This document shows positions 1 through 5,386 of a DNA stretch of 6,889 nt, piece by piece. This DNA comes from UBA3940 sp964506005 (GTDB lineage Bacteria > Chloroflexota > Anaerolineae > Aggregatilineales > UBA3940). How positions within the stretch are numbered: the first letter of the stretch is position 1; each line of letters begins with the position of its first letter. The stretch covers positions 1 through 6,889 of the forward strand of contig CAZDLX010000183.1 in NCBI GenBank assembly GCA_964506005.1, written 5' to 3'. The notes under the pieces are model-generated. The model did not search any database and was not told the origin of the DNA. It worked only from the letters and a program-made list of their open reading frames with translations. A program made the translations under genes and the position numbers.

Positions 1-580
1 GCAAGAGCTCCTGCGTGTCGAGCCGGTCACCGTCGAACGTCATCAGCACGGGGCGGGTGCCGAACGCGCAGCCCTGGTCCATGCGCCCGCAGCGCGACGG
101 CGTCGTGATTTCGCCCTGGTAGGCCAGCTCCATCTCGCCGCGCACCGTCAGCTTGAGGTCGTAGATGCGGTTGAAGGCGCGCGCCGCCAGCACGGAGATC
201 GCCGCGCTGGAGGAAAGACCCTTGCGGATCGGCAGGTCGGTCTTGTAGTTGTCGATGACCAGCCCGCGCACGTGGTAGTGGGTGAGCACCTGGTAGGCCA
301 CCCCGGCGATGTAGCTCCAGAAGCCGCCTTTCTGCGCCTCCTCAAGCAGCACCTGGGGCTCCATGGGGATCTCGTACGGGCCGCGACGCTCGCCGTCATT
401 CGTCGTGGATGTGAGCACGAGCGCGTTGGGGTGCGGCTCGACCTCGGCGTAGATGCCCTGGTTGGTGCCGGAGATCAGCGCATAGCCCTTCTCGACGTCC
501 GCGTTGATGCGCCGGTAGCCGCCCGCCCAGTCGGAGTGCTCGCCGAGCAGGCAGATGCGTCCTGGTACAAAGAGCTTCAC
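1..580 (-). CDS. GHMP-superfamily sugar kinase, galactokinase-like (N-terminal part; C-terminus outside window)
   Basis: Reading from a GTG at 580 down to the window edge gives 193 residues without a stop. Residues 6-18 contain PGRICLLGEHSDW, which matches galactokinase motif 1 (GRxNLIGEHxDY). Residues 120-127 contain KGLSSSAA, the glycine/serine ATP phosphate-binding loop of GHMP kinases. Residues 162-174 contain a C-G-x-M-D-Q segment like that carrying the galactokinase catalytic Asp. The family phosphorylates a sugar or other small alcohol with ATP in the cytosol; the substrate cannot be read from this part, and anomeric sugar kinases other than galactokinase are possible. The GTG start is chosen because AGGAG lies six bases upstream and no in-frame ATG occurs in the leader. 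The methyltransferase gene lies 96 bp upstream on the same strand, so read-through is possible, although a -10-like element sits in the gap. Family call is firm; substrate unknown. Confidence 0.88.
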   Translation of the reverse strand, partial: MKLFVPGRICLLGEHSDWAGGYRRINADVEKGYALISGTNQGIYAEVEPHPNALVLTSTTNDGERRGPYEIPMEPQVLLEEAQKGGFWSYIAGVAYQVLTHYHVRGLVIDNYKTDLPIRKGLSSSAAISVLAARAFNRIYDLKLTVRGEMELAYQGEITTPSRCGRMDQGCAFGTRPVLMTFDGDRLDTQELL

Positions 581-586
581 AGCGGG

Positions 587-591
587 CTCCT
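587..591 (-). promoter_or_regulatory. Ribosome binding site fixing the GTG start of the GHMP kinase
   Basis: The minus strand reads AGGAG, then six bases, then GTG at 580-578. No ATG is present in frame upstream, and the protein begins V-K-L-F-V-P-G-R, a normal distance before motif 1. This site therefore decides a non-ATG start. Confidence 0.75.
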
Positions 592-596
592 GTGCG

Positions 597-609
597 ATGA
601 TGTCATCAT
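597..609. repeat. 13-bp perfect palindrome ATGATG-T-CATCAT in the kinase leader
   Basis: ATGATG and CATCAT flank a single central base just upstream of the kinase ribosome binding site. If the -10-like element at 624-629 is used, the palindrome lies at roughly +9 to +21 of the transcript, a place where a repressor could block transcription. It is short and could be chance. No regulator is assigned. Confidence 0.4.
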
Positions 610-623
610 GATTACCGGCGAGA

Positions 624-629
624 ATTGTA
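624..629 (-). promoter_or_regulatory. Possible -10 element (TACAAT) of the GHMP kinase
   Basis: The minus strand reads TACAAT, five of six matches to the sigma70 -10 consensus, giving a leader of about 37 nt. No convincing -35 box is seen 16-18 bp upstream and there is no TGn extension, so this is weak or activator-dependent at best. Confidence 0.3.
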
Positions 630-676
630 CCGCAGATGAGCCGCCAGCGCGCTGTCTTCGTGGAGGCTCAAACGCA

Positions 677-1324
677 CTAGCCCACACGCACCGCCGCCGC
701 AATACCATCTCCAATCGGGATGATCGTGCCGAACAGCTGGGGGTCTTCGGCCAGCCGCCGGTTGAACGCCCGCACACCCTCCACTGCCGCCTCGGTCTGA
801 TCCGGGTCGAGCACGCGCCCGCGCTGGAAAGCGTTGTGCGCCAGCACGAGCCCGCCCATCCGCACGTTCTCCAGCGCCCAGTCGAGGTATTCAGGATAGC
901 CCGCTTTGTCGGCGTCGATGAAGATAGCGCAGAAGGGGCCTTCGGAGGCTAGCGCCTCCAGGCCGCCGGGGGCCTGCCCGACGCGCACCTCGGCCCGGTC
1001 GGAGATATCGGCCCGGCGGAAGGTCTCGCGGACGAGGCGGGCGCGCTCGGCGTCCTTCTCCAGCGTGAACAGCCGCCCGCCCTCGGGCAGCGCGCGCGCC
1101 AGCCACACACCGCTGTAGCCAAACAGCGCCCCGATCTCCAGCACGCGCCGCGCTCCAACGGCCTTGAGCAGAAACTGGAGCATCCGCGCCTCCTCCGGCT
1201 GGATGTGAATGGCGGGCAGCCCCTGCTCGGCGGCCTCCTCGCGGGCCTCCCTCAGCAGGTCGTCCTCCTGCGCGAACAACTCCCGGATGTACGCCTCACG
1301 CGCCCCAACGTCGATCTGTTCCAT
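677..1324 (-). CDS. Class I SAM-dependent O-methyltransferase, caffeoyl-CoA/catechol O-methyltransferase type
   Basis: The 215-residue soluble protein has the family's usual length. Residues 61-72 (VLEIGALFGYSG) are SAM-binding motif I, Glu89 ends the second strand and probably contacts the ribose, and residues 137-140 (DADK) carry the metal/catalytic Asp-Lys segment. The C-terminal IPIGDGIAAAVR (202-213) matches the usual last strands. Family members transfer the SAM methyl group to a hydroxyl of a catechol or hydroxycinnamoyl compound using a divalent metal; the substrate here is unknown. The segment that usually reads A-D-N is A-H-N (162-164), so one expected metal ligand is His. Start chosen at ATG 1324: GAGAGG lies nine bases upstream. 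An in-frame TTG at 1405 falls inside the -35 box and is unlikely to be the start; ATG 1333 abuts the Shine-Dalgarno and is also disfavoured. It is probably transcribed from the promoter at 1377-1405. Confidence 0.88.
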   Translation of the reverse strand: MEQIDVGAREAYIRELFAQEDDLLREAREEAAEQGLPAIHIQPEEARMLQFLLKAVGARRVLEIGALFGYSGVWLARALPEGGRLFTLEKDAERARLVRETFRRADISDRAEVRVGQAPGGLEALASEGPFCAIFIDADKAGYPEYLDWALENVRMGGLVLAHNAFQRGRVLDPDQTEAAVEGVRAFNRRLAEDPQLFGTIIPIGDGIAAAVRVG

Positions 1325-1333
1325 CGCCAACAT

Positions 1334-1339
1334 CCTCTC
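1334..1339 (-). promoter_or_regulatory. Ribosome binding site deciding the methyltransferase start
   Basis: The minus strand reads GAGAGG, followed by nine bases and ATG at 1324. A second in-frame ATG at 1333 directly touches this Shine-Dalgarno, leaving no spacer, so 1324 is preferred. Confidence 0.6.
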
Positions 1340-1376
1340 AACGATTCCAGCGTCCACAAGCCAGGCTACAGCCCTA

Positions 1377-1405
1377 AATCTATTCGCTCGGGGCGAGGAT
1401 GTCAA
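1377..1405 (-). promoter_or_regulatory. Sigma70-like promoter of the O-methyltransferase (TTGACA-17-TAGATT)
   Basis: On the minus strand a perfect -35 box TTGACA (1405-1400) is separated by 17 bp from TAGATT (1382-1377), which matches the -10 consensus at four of six positions. The predicted start is near 1370, giving a leader of about 46 nt before ATG 1324. It is the best-looking housekeeping promoter in the window. Confidence 0.6.
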
Positions 1406-1505
1406 CGGGGGTGGGGGTGGGCCCGAGAATGAAAGACCTGTCTGGAATTAAGCAACTGGGCAGTCGCGGGGGGACGATGGATTGTGTTGGCTACCACCGG
1501 CGACC

Positions 1506-1556
1506 GCCTGAGAATGGAATTCTCAGGCTACCCAAGATGCGTCGCCTAAAGGCGAC
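1506..1556 (+). repeat. Two-hairpin palindromic module, left copy
   Basis: A perfect 10-bp hairpin (1506-1515 with 1519-1528, 3-nt loop) is followed by a 12-nt linker, TACCCAAGATGC, and a 6-bp hairpin GTCGCC-TAAA-GGCGAC (1541-1556). The same order and linker length recur in inverted orientation at 1813-1876, which suggests a dispersed REP/BIME-like element rather than a terminator. Confidence 0.65.
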
Positions 1557-1570
1557 CGGCCAGTTGGCCG
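1557..1570. repeat. Short hairpin CGGCCA-GT-TGGCCG
   Basis: A perfect 6-bp inverted repeat with a 2-nt loop immediately follows the left module. It makes three consecutive hairpins in 65 bp and may be part of the same element; the right copy has no clear equivalent. Confidence 0.45.
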
Positions 1571-1696
1571 CATGGCTCTCTGGTCGCCTAATGTATATAA
1601 ACAAATCAGTCCGACAACCGCACCTTTGTCGCTTGTCTATCTGCCACCGCTGGAACCCCCATCCAACCTCGCGGCGACGGGGTCGCGCTCGGTTGA

Positions 1697-1740
1697 CCTC
1701 GCCCTTGTAAGGGGGAGGTGACCGGCCCGCAGGGGCGGGC
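1697..1740. repeat. G/C-rich double hairpin with TTG-centred loop
   Basis: CCTCGCCC (1697-1704) and GGGGGAGG (1711-1718) pair with one mismatch around the loop TTGTAA. They are followed by GCCCGC-AGGG-GCGGGC (1725-1740), a perfect 6-bp stem. The first hairpin resembles the one at 4506-4529 in its CCTC/GAGG arms and TTG-containing loop, so it is probably from the same dispersed repeat family. Confidence 0.5.
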
Positions 1741-1764
1741 GGAGGGCGTTCAACGAACCGGCCA

Positions 1765-1784
1765 GCCGTTAACCTTCAAACGGC
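1765..1784. repeat. Hairpin GCCGTT/AACGGC
   Basis: A 6-bp perfect inverted repeat with an 8-nt loop lies between the G/C-rich hairpins and the right two-hairpin module. It has no T-run and no assigned role. Confidence 0.35.
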
Positions 1785-1812
1785 GGCCATTAGCAAGCTC
1801 GACAGCTAACAG

Positions 1813-1876
1813 GCCGGCTTCAGCCGGCGTATCATTCGTAGCCTGACGCTTCAGGAATGCTTGCATTCCGTCAGGC
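1813..1876 (-). repeat. Two-hairpin palindromic module, inverted copy; possible 3' end structure of the Crp/Fnr gene
   Basis: Read on the minus strand, a hairpin of two 7-bp stems (1841-1847 with 1870-1876; 1854-1860 with 1863-1869) carries a 6-nt bulge. A 12-nt linker, TACGAATGATAC, follows, then GCCGGC-TGAA-GCCGGC (1828-1813). This mirrors the module at 1506-1556 in order, linker length (12 nt, eight identical) and 6-4-6 second hairpin. It starts 15 bp beyond the stop of the regulator gene at 1892, so it may protect or end that transcript, but no U-tract follows. Confidence 0.6.
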
Positions 1877-1891
1877 GGAGCCGTGCTACCC

Positions 1892-2569
1892 TCACCCCTG
1901 CTCCGACAGCCGCGCGAGGCCCTGCTCATCCGTCAGCTTGAACTCGGTCCGCGTCACCTCGATCAGGTTTTCGTCGGCGAAGCGGTACAGGATGCGGCAC
2001 ACCATTTCGCGCGTCGAGCCGACCATCGCCGCCATCTCGTCGAGGGTGAGGCTGCGCGCTACCGGCTGCTCCGCTACGCCGCCAAACTCGCGTAGAATCA
2101 GGCGGGCCAGCCGCGCCGCGACGGGCTGGAAGGCCAGCCCCTCGACGATCTGGCTGGCCTGCTGCATCCGGCGCACCATGAGCTGCGTCAGCGCCCACAG
2201 CGCCTGGCTGTTGGCGAGCAGCGTGGGCAGCACCGACTCGCGAGGCCACAGGGCCAGCTCGCTGCTCTCGGCGGCGGCAAGCGTGACAGGCATCGTCGCG
2301 CCGTCGTTGAAGAAGGCCAGCCCCCAGAAGATCTCACCGGGCTCCAGCAGAAGCAGCATGAGCTGCCGCCCCTCGCTCGACTCCTTGACGGCCTGCACGC
2401 GGCCCTCCGTGACGAGCAGTAAAAAAGGCCAGATATCGCCGTACAGGCTGATAATCTCGCCCTTGCGGTACTGCCGCCGGACAGCTTCAGCGGCCAGCCG
2501 GGCTCGCTCCTCGTCCGTCAGCGTCTTAAAGACCGTGTTCCGGGCAAGCAGCCCGGCTAGATCGTTCAT
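1892..2569 (-). CDS. Crp/Fnr-family transcription regulator A (CRP-like recognition helix)
   Basis: The 225-residue protein has the full family length. Residues about 10-120 form the cyclic-nucleotide-binding-type beta-roll, about 121-160 the dimerisation helix, and about 170-215 a winged helix-turn-helix. The recognition helix has STREMVCR at 185-192, keeping the R-E-x-x-x-R of E. coli CRP (R180, E181, R185) that reads GTGA half-sites. In the effector-pocket segment (78-99) the cAMP-contacting Arg-Ser of CRP is replaced by M-P-V, so cAMP is an unlikely ligand. There is no N-terminal cysteine cluster as in FNR; the only Cys (191) lies in the recognition helix. The start is supported by GGAGG seven bases before ATG 2569. 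The gene diverges from membrane gene 2740-3624 across 170 bp containing a TTTGC-N6-GCAAA inverted repeat, so it probably regulates that operon and perhaps itself. Family call is firm; ligand unknown. Confidence 0.9.
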   Translation of the reverse strand: MNDLAGLLARNTVFKTLTDEERARLAAEAVRRQYRKGEIISLYGDIWPFLLLVTEGRVQAVKESSEGRQLMLLLLEPGEIFWGLAFFNDGATMPVTLAAAESSELALWPRESVLPTLLANSQALWALTQLMVRRMQQASQIVEGLAFQPVAARLARLILREFGGVAEQPVARSLTLDEMAAMVGSTREMVCRILYRFADENLIEVTRTEFKLTDEQGLARLSEQG

Positions 2570-2622
2570 GGGTCAGCCTCCGTCCGCGCACGGCTTGCAG
2601 GCCCCTCACTTATTCTGCGCCC

Positions 2623-2628
2623 ATTATA
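2623..2628 (-). promoter_or_regulatory. -10 element (TATAAT) of regulator A
   Basis: The minus strand carries a perfect TATAAT within an AT-rich island, giving a start near 2616 and a leader of about 47 nt. No good -35 box lies 16-18 bp upstream. The Crp/Fnr-type inverted repeat at 2657-2672 would be centred near -48 from this start. Confidence 0.45.
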
Positions 2629-2656
2629 TAACAGCCGCCGGTTTTGCATGGTCTGA

Positions 2657-2672
2657 TTTGCGCCAGAGCAAA
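2657..2672. promoter_or_regulatory. Crp/Fnr-type operator TTTGC-N6-GCAAA in the module A divergent region
   Basis: This is a perfect 5-bp inverted repeat with the 6-bp spacer typical of Crp-family sites (compare TGTGA-N6-TCACA). Its centre (2664.5) lies 41.5 bp upstream of the start predicted for the 2740 operon, the class II activator position. Position relative to the divergent regulator gene supports it; which protein binds is an inference. Confidence 0.5.
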
Positions 2673-2690
2673 GACAGCCCGCCAGCCTGC

Positions 2691-2699
2691 TGGTACAAG
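2691..2699 (+). promoter_or_regulatory. Extended -10 element (TGG-TACAAG) of membrane operon A
   Basis: The TG dinucleotide plus TACAAG (four of six -10 matches) predicts a start near 2706. No clear -35 is present; the operator at 2657-2672 covers that position, as expected for an activator-dependent promoter. Confidence 0.35.
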
Positions 2700-2739
2700 A
2701 TAGGTAAACCCACCCTGCAGAGTCTCAGGAGGCATTCCA

Positions 2740-3624
2740 ATGCAAGAGCCAACGACTTACTCAAAAGTCCGGGCGGCGGCTGCGGTCGTGCTCGGGCTGT
2801 TCTTGCTGGTTGGCGCGCCGTTCATTATCCAGAACTCGCTCGACCCGGTTCTGGAAGAGCTGATGGTCGTCGTCGAGGAGCGGCCCCAGTTCTTGAGCGG
2901 CATCACGCTGTTCACCTTCTTCTACCCGCTGTGGCGCGCGCTGTCGTTCATCGCCGGCATGACGCTGCTCGTGATCTCACCGGCGATCTACCGGAACCAG
3001 CCCTGGACGACGCCCGTCGCGCTGACCGCCTACGCGATGCCGTCGGTGGGCGGGATGTTCATGTTCCTGCCGTTCATAAGCTGGGTAGACGGCCGTTTCC
3101 CGCTGCCGCTGATCATCACGGCGGTTGGGCTGGCCGGCTACTGGGTCACGATCTGGCTGCGCCGCCTGCCCGTGATCGAGCGGCTCACCGACTTCCTGGT
3201 GCTCACCTTCATGGGGATGCTGGCCACGCACAGCTTCGTGCTGGGCGTCGGCGCCTCCCGCATGCTGATGACCCGCCCCGGCAAGCCGCTGTACGAGGGC
3301 ATCGAGTGGTGGGTGCTGACCATGATCGGCGACATCTGCTGGATCGGCGCGGCGGCGCTCATCGCCTCGATCCCGCTGATCGTGATGCGCAAGCGCGCAG
3401 GCTGGATGATCACCCTCGTCGCCACGCTCTCCATCCTCGCCATCGACGCGCCGACTCAGGTCATCCGCACGAGCACCTACGATTACCTGTACGGGAGTCT
3501 GCTGGCTGCCGGGCTGCTCATCCTCCTGCTGCTGCCCGTCTTCCGGAGGCGGCTGCTGCCGGGGAGCGAGCCCGACGAAGCGGAGCCCGTGCCGGTCATC
3601 CAGCGCACGCCGCAGGCGGGCTGA
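2740..3624 (+). CDS. Polytopic membrane protein of unknown function, about eight membrane segments
   Basis: I do not recognise a named family. The 294-residue protein has hydrophobic segments near residues 12-31, 63-84, 90-113, 121-140, 150-171, 189-215, 221-240 and 248-267, and a polar proline/glutamate-rich tail (about 271-294) that is probably cytosolic. A charged loop rich in Glu (about 35-50) follows the first segment and is likely external. His164 sits in the fifth segment and a W-W pair begins the sixth; no transporter signature, ATP-binding motif or cysteine pair is visible. The start is well supported by AGGAGG seven bases before ATG. The stop is 27 bp before the next membrane gene, so the two probably form an operon. 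The divergent Crp/Fnr regulator and operator suggest signal-controlled expression, possibly respiratory or stress-related; that is inference only. Confidence 0.82.
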   Translation: MQEPTTYSKVRAAAAVVLGLFLLVGAPFIIQNSLDPVLEELMVVVEERPQFLSGITLFTFFYPLWRALSFIAGMTLLVISPAIYRNQPWTTPVALTAYAMPSVGGMFMFLPFISWVDGRFPLPLIITAVGLAGYWVTIWLRRLPVIERLTDFLVLTFMGMLATHSFVLGVGASRMLMTRPGKPLYEGIEWWVLTMIGDICWIGAAALIASIPLIVMRKRAGWMITLVATLSILAIDAPTQVIRTSTYDYLYGSLLAAGLLILLLLPVFRRRLLPGSEPDEAEPVPVIQRTPQAG

Positions 3625-3651
3625 GCCCGGTTAGTGCAGAAAGAGAGTCAC

Positions 3652-4461
3652 ATGAATTCACGAGACAAGCTCGGCCTGGCCCTCGCCGTGATCGGCGCGC
3701 TGCTGGGTCTATTCGGGAGCTTCATCATCTTCACGCAGTGGTACGAGCCGATGATGGCGGCTGAGATCGCCGCCGGGCGGCCCGACGAGGAGATCATCGT
3801 CAAGTTCATCATCCCGGTGCTTAACGACATCGGCATGGTGGCCGGGGCGCTGTGGGCGGTTGCCGCCTTCGGTTACGCAAAGAGCCGCCGCTGGGCGTGG
3901 CCCGTCTCGGTCGTCGCCAGCGTGCTAGCGCTGCAGGGCAGCTTCTTCCCGATGATCCCTGCCGCCAGCCGCGGCCTGCCGCCGATGTTCGGGCTGATCT
4001 TCGTGCCGAGCCTGCTGATCTACGTGGCACTGCTGTGGTTCGTCGGGCGCGTGAACTGGCGGATCCTCGTGTTCAGCCTGCTCGGCGGCATCGCGTTTGT
4101 GCTGTCGTTCATGAACGGGGTTGCCAGCACCGACCGCATCATGGTGATCGGCACACCGCTGTATGTCGCCGTCCAGCGGCTGAACTGGCTGGCCTCAATT
4201 GCCTGGGGCGTGTTCACCGTGGGGCTGATCCTGAAGCCCGCCGAGTGGGTGCGCATGGTCGGGCTGGGAGCCGGCATCCTGGAGATGGTGGTCGGCTACC
4301 CTCTGGGGCTGGCCACGACGCTGTCGTTCGGCCACTTCTCAATGTTTTTCCCGGCGCCGATCCTCAGCACGCTGCTAGTGCTCGTGATCCTGTTCGCGTG
4401 GGATCGTGTGGTCGCCCCGTTCGCTGCCGCGCGGCGGACGCCGGCCCGAGTGCCGGGCTAG
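3652..4461 (+). CDS. Polytopic membrane protein of unknown function, second gene of membrane operon A
   Basis: The 269-residue protein has about eight hydrophobic segments (roughly 7-28, 50-75, 81-103, 112-132, 136-156, 176-194, 199-222, 234-256). Loops are short except the acidic one at about 31-48, which should lie outside if the positively charged N-terminus (R4, K6) is inside. SFGHFSMFF (225-233) places a His just before the last segment. No named family was recognised. ATG 3652 is preferred over an in-frame GTG at 3634: AGAGAG lies just upstream at normal spacing, and the six extra residues of the longer form are polar and lie before a typical membrane-protein N-terminus. It follows the upstream membrane gene by 27 bp with no promoter or terminator visible between, so co-transcription and a shared process are likely. 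A hairpin lies about 45 bp after its stop. Confidence 0.82.
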   Translation: MNSRDKLGLALAVIGALLGLFGSFIIFTQWYEPMMAAEIAAGRPDEEIIVKFIIPVLNDIGMVAGALWAVAAFGYAKSRRWAWPVSVVASVLALQGSFFPMIPAASRGLPPMFGLIFVPSLLIYVALLWFVGRVNWRILVFSLLGGIAFVLSFMNGVASTDRIMVIGTPLYVAVQRLNWLASIAWGVFTVGLILKPAEWVRMVGLGAGILEMVVGYPLGLATTLSFGHFSMFFPAPILSTLLVLVILFAWDRVVAPFAAARRTPARVPG

Positions 4462-4505
4462 GAACCCACCCCTGGCCTCGCAACGACTCTGTCGCCCGAG
4501 GCCAT

Positions 4506-4529
4506 CCCCTCCCCGCTTGCAGGGAGGGG
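4506..4529. terminator. G/C-rich hairpin between convergent modules A and B, possible bidirectional terminator
   Basis: CCCCTCCC (4506-4513) pairs perfectly with GGGAGGGG (4522-4529) around an 8-nt loop. It lies between the convergent stops at 4461 and 4576, where a bidirectional terminator would be expected, but lacks a flanking T-run on either strand. It resembles the hairpin at 1697-1718 in arms and loop, so it may instead be a dispersed repeat used at gene ends. Confidence 0.45.
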
Positions 4530-4575
4530 GACATGTGGGGACAGGGTGGGGGCTCCCCGCGAAACCTGAGGCTCG

Positions 4576-5277
4576 CTAGCTGTCAGGGAGCTCCCACCCG
4601 ATCTCGGCGGCTTCGGCCAGCATCTCGGGCTCGGCGACGGTGATCGCGTCGCGCGTCGTCTCGATGCAGCCGTTCTTGCGGAACACGTTGAGCGAGCGGC
4701 TGAAGGCCTCAGGCACGGTGGCGATGCGCGCCGCGAGTTCGACGTTCGGATGTGTGTGGCGGTCGATAGGCACGCGGCCAAAATCGCTGATGTCGAGCAG
4801 CAGCTTGGCGGTGCGGGCCAGCACGGTGCGGAACGAGAGGTCTTCGACCTGGGCGACGAGGAAGCGGTTGCGCGTCGCCAGCATGCTGGCCATACCCCGG
4901 CTGATCTGCGGGTAGCGGAGGAGCAGGTCATGCAGCGCCTCGGCACTAACATGCCACACCGTGCTGTCCTCCACCGTGACCGCCGTCACGGGGTTCGGGC
5001 CGCCGTCCAGCGCCGCGACCTCGTTGAACATGATCACCGGCCTAACAACCGCCAGGATGACCTGCTGGCCCTGCGGGCCGGTCTTATACAGGTGGACGCG
5101 CCCCGCAAGCAGCACGTACAGGCCCGCGGTTGCCCCACCCTCGTGGAAGATGGCTGTGCCCTCGGGAACGCGGCGAACCCGGCCCGCACTGACAATCGCT
5201 TCGAGGTCCGGCGCGGGCAGGTTCTGAAAGTGGCGCACGCTGCCCAGGCTGCGTGCGAGGCGTTCAAGCTGCGGCAT
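4576..5277 (-). CDS. Crp/Fnr-family transcription regulator B (FNR-like recognition helix)
   Basis: The 233-residue protein has a beta-roll effector domain (about 12-120), a long dimerisation helix (about 121-160) and a C-terminal winged helix-turn-helix (about 175-215). The recognition helix carries PEAFSR at 189-194, matching the E-x-x-S-R of FNR (E209, S212, R213) that reads TTGA half-sites, with Pro where CRP has Arg. The effector-pocket segment 83-100 keeps a Glu (E86) but has P-V where CRP has the cAMP-binding Arg-Ser. The only Cys is at 204, so there is no FNR-type 4Fe-4S cluster. NO/heme-type (DNR-like) or other small-molecule sensing is possible but not shown. GGAG lies ten bases before ATG 5277. 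It diverges from membrane gene 5463-6152 over 185 bp with two Crp/Fnr-type inverted repeats, so that operon and its own promoter are the likely targets. Confidence 0.9.
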   Translation of the reverse strand: MPQLERLARSLGSVRHFQNLPAPDLEAIVSAGRVRRVPEGTAIFHEGGATAGLYVLLAGRVHLYKTGPQGQQVILAVVRPVIMFNEVAALDGGPNPVTAVTVEDSTVWHVSAEALHDLLLRYPQISRGMASMLATRNRFLVAQVEDLSFRTVLARTAKLLLDISDFGRVPIDRHTHPNVELAARIATVPEAFSRSLNVFRKNGCIETTRDAITVAEPEMLAEAAEIGWELPDS

Positions 5278-5312
5278 GGATGGCTGTCTCCGGGTCGTCA
5301 GGCCATGCGGCT

Positions 5313-5318
5313 ATTGTA
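5313..5318 (-). promoter_or_regulatory. -10 element (TACAAT) of regulator B
   Basis: The minus strand reads TACAAT, five of six consensus matches, with a predicted start near 5306 and a leader of about 29 nt. No good -35 is seen; the GTGA-N6-TCAC repeat at 5336-5349 overlaps where it should be. Confidence 0.45.
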
Positions 5319-5335
5319 CTCGAAGCGCCGCCCGA

Positions 5336-5349
5336 GTGACATTCGTCAC
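5336..5349. promoter_or_regulatory. CRP-type operator GTGA-N6-TCAC upstream of regulator B
   Basis: GTGAC-ATTC-GTCAC is a perfect palindrome and contains the CRP core GTGA-N6-TCAC. Its centre (5342.5) is about 36-37 bp from the start predicted for regulator B, overlapping the -35 region. Regulator A, with the CRP-like R-E-x-x-x-R helix, is the better candidate binder in this window, which would couple the two modules. Confidence 0.5.
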
Positions 5350-5386
5350 CCAGGGCTCTGCATTTCTGCATGGACCGCCATAACCC

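Larger units (their letters stand above)
1406..1891. other. Gene-free, palindrome-rich intergenic region
   Basis: No frame here gives a credible protein: open frames are short, arginine/proline-rich and run across the hairpins. The stretch holds a left two-hairpin module (1506-1556) followed by a 6-bp hairpin (1557-1570), an AT-rich patch (about 1587-1606), G/C-rich hairpins (1697-1740), a hairpin with arms GCCGTT/AACGGC (1765-1784) and an inverted two-hairpin module (1813-1876). No tRNA, CRISPR array or transposase remnant was recognised. Confidence 0.7.

Noticed and set aside
272..952. A 226-codon open frame on the plus strand
   Set aside because: It is antisense to both the GHMP kinase and the O-methyltransferase, each of which has clear motifs in its own frame.
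1594..1601. TATATAAA as a promoter -10
   Set aside because: The AT-rich patch lacks a properly spaced -35 and has no gene downstream on the plus strand.
1399..1710. A 103-codon open frame in the repeat-rich gap
   Set aside because: It begins inside the methyltransferase promoter, crosses three hairpins and has no ribosome binding site or recognisable domain.
1506..1876. CRISPR array
   Set aside because: The repeats are palindromic pairs in opposite orientation with differing arms, not regularly spaced direct repeats with unique spacers.
1857..3764. A 635-codon open frame on the plus strand
   Set aside because: It runs antisense through the Crp/Fnr gene and then out of frame through the first membrane gene. 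Its translation is Arg/Ser/Pro/His-rich without domains, typical of shadow frames in GC-rich DNA.
3852..4643. A 263-codon open frame on the plus strand
   Set aside because: It overlaps the second membrane gene out of frame and crosses the intergenic hairpin; composition is Arg/Ala/Gly-rich with no motif.
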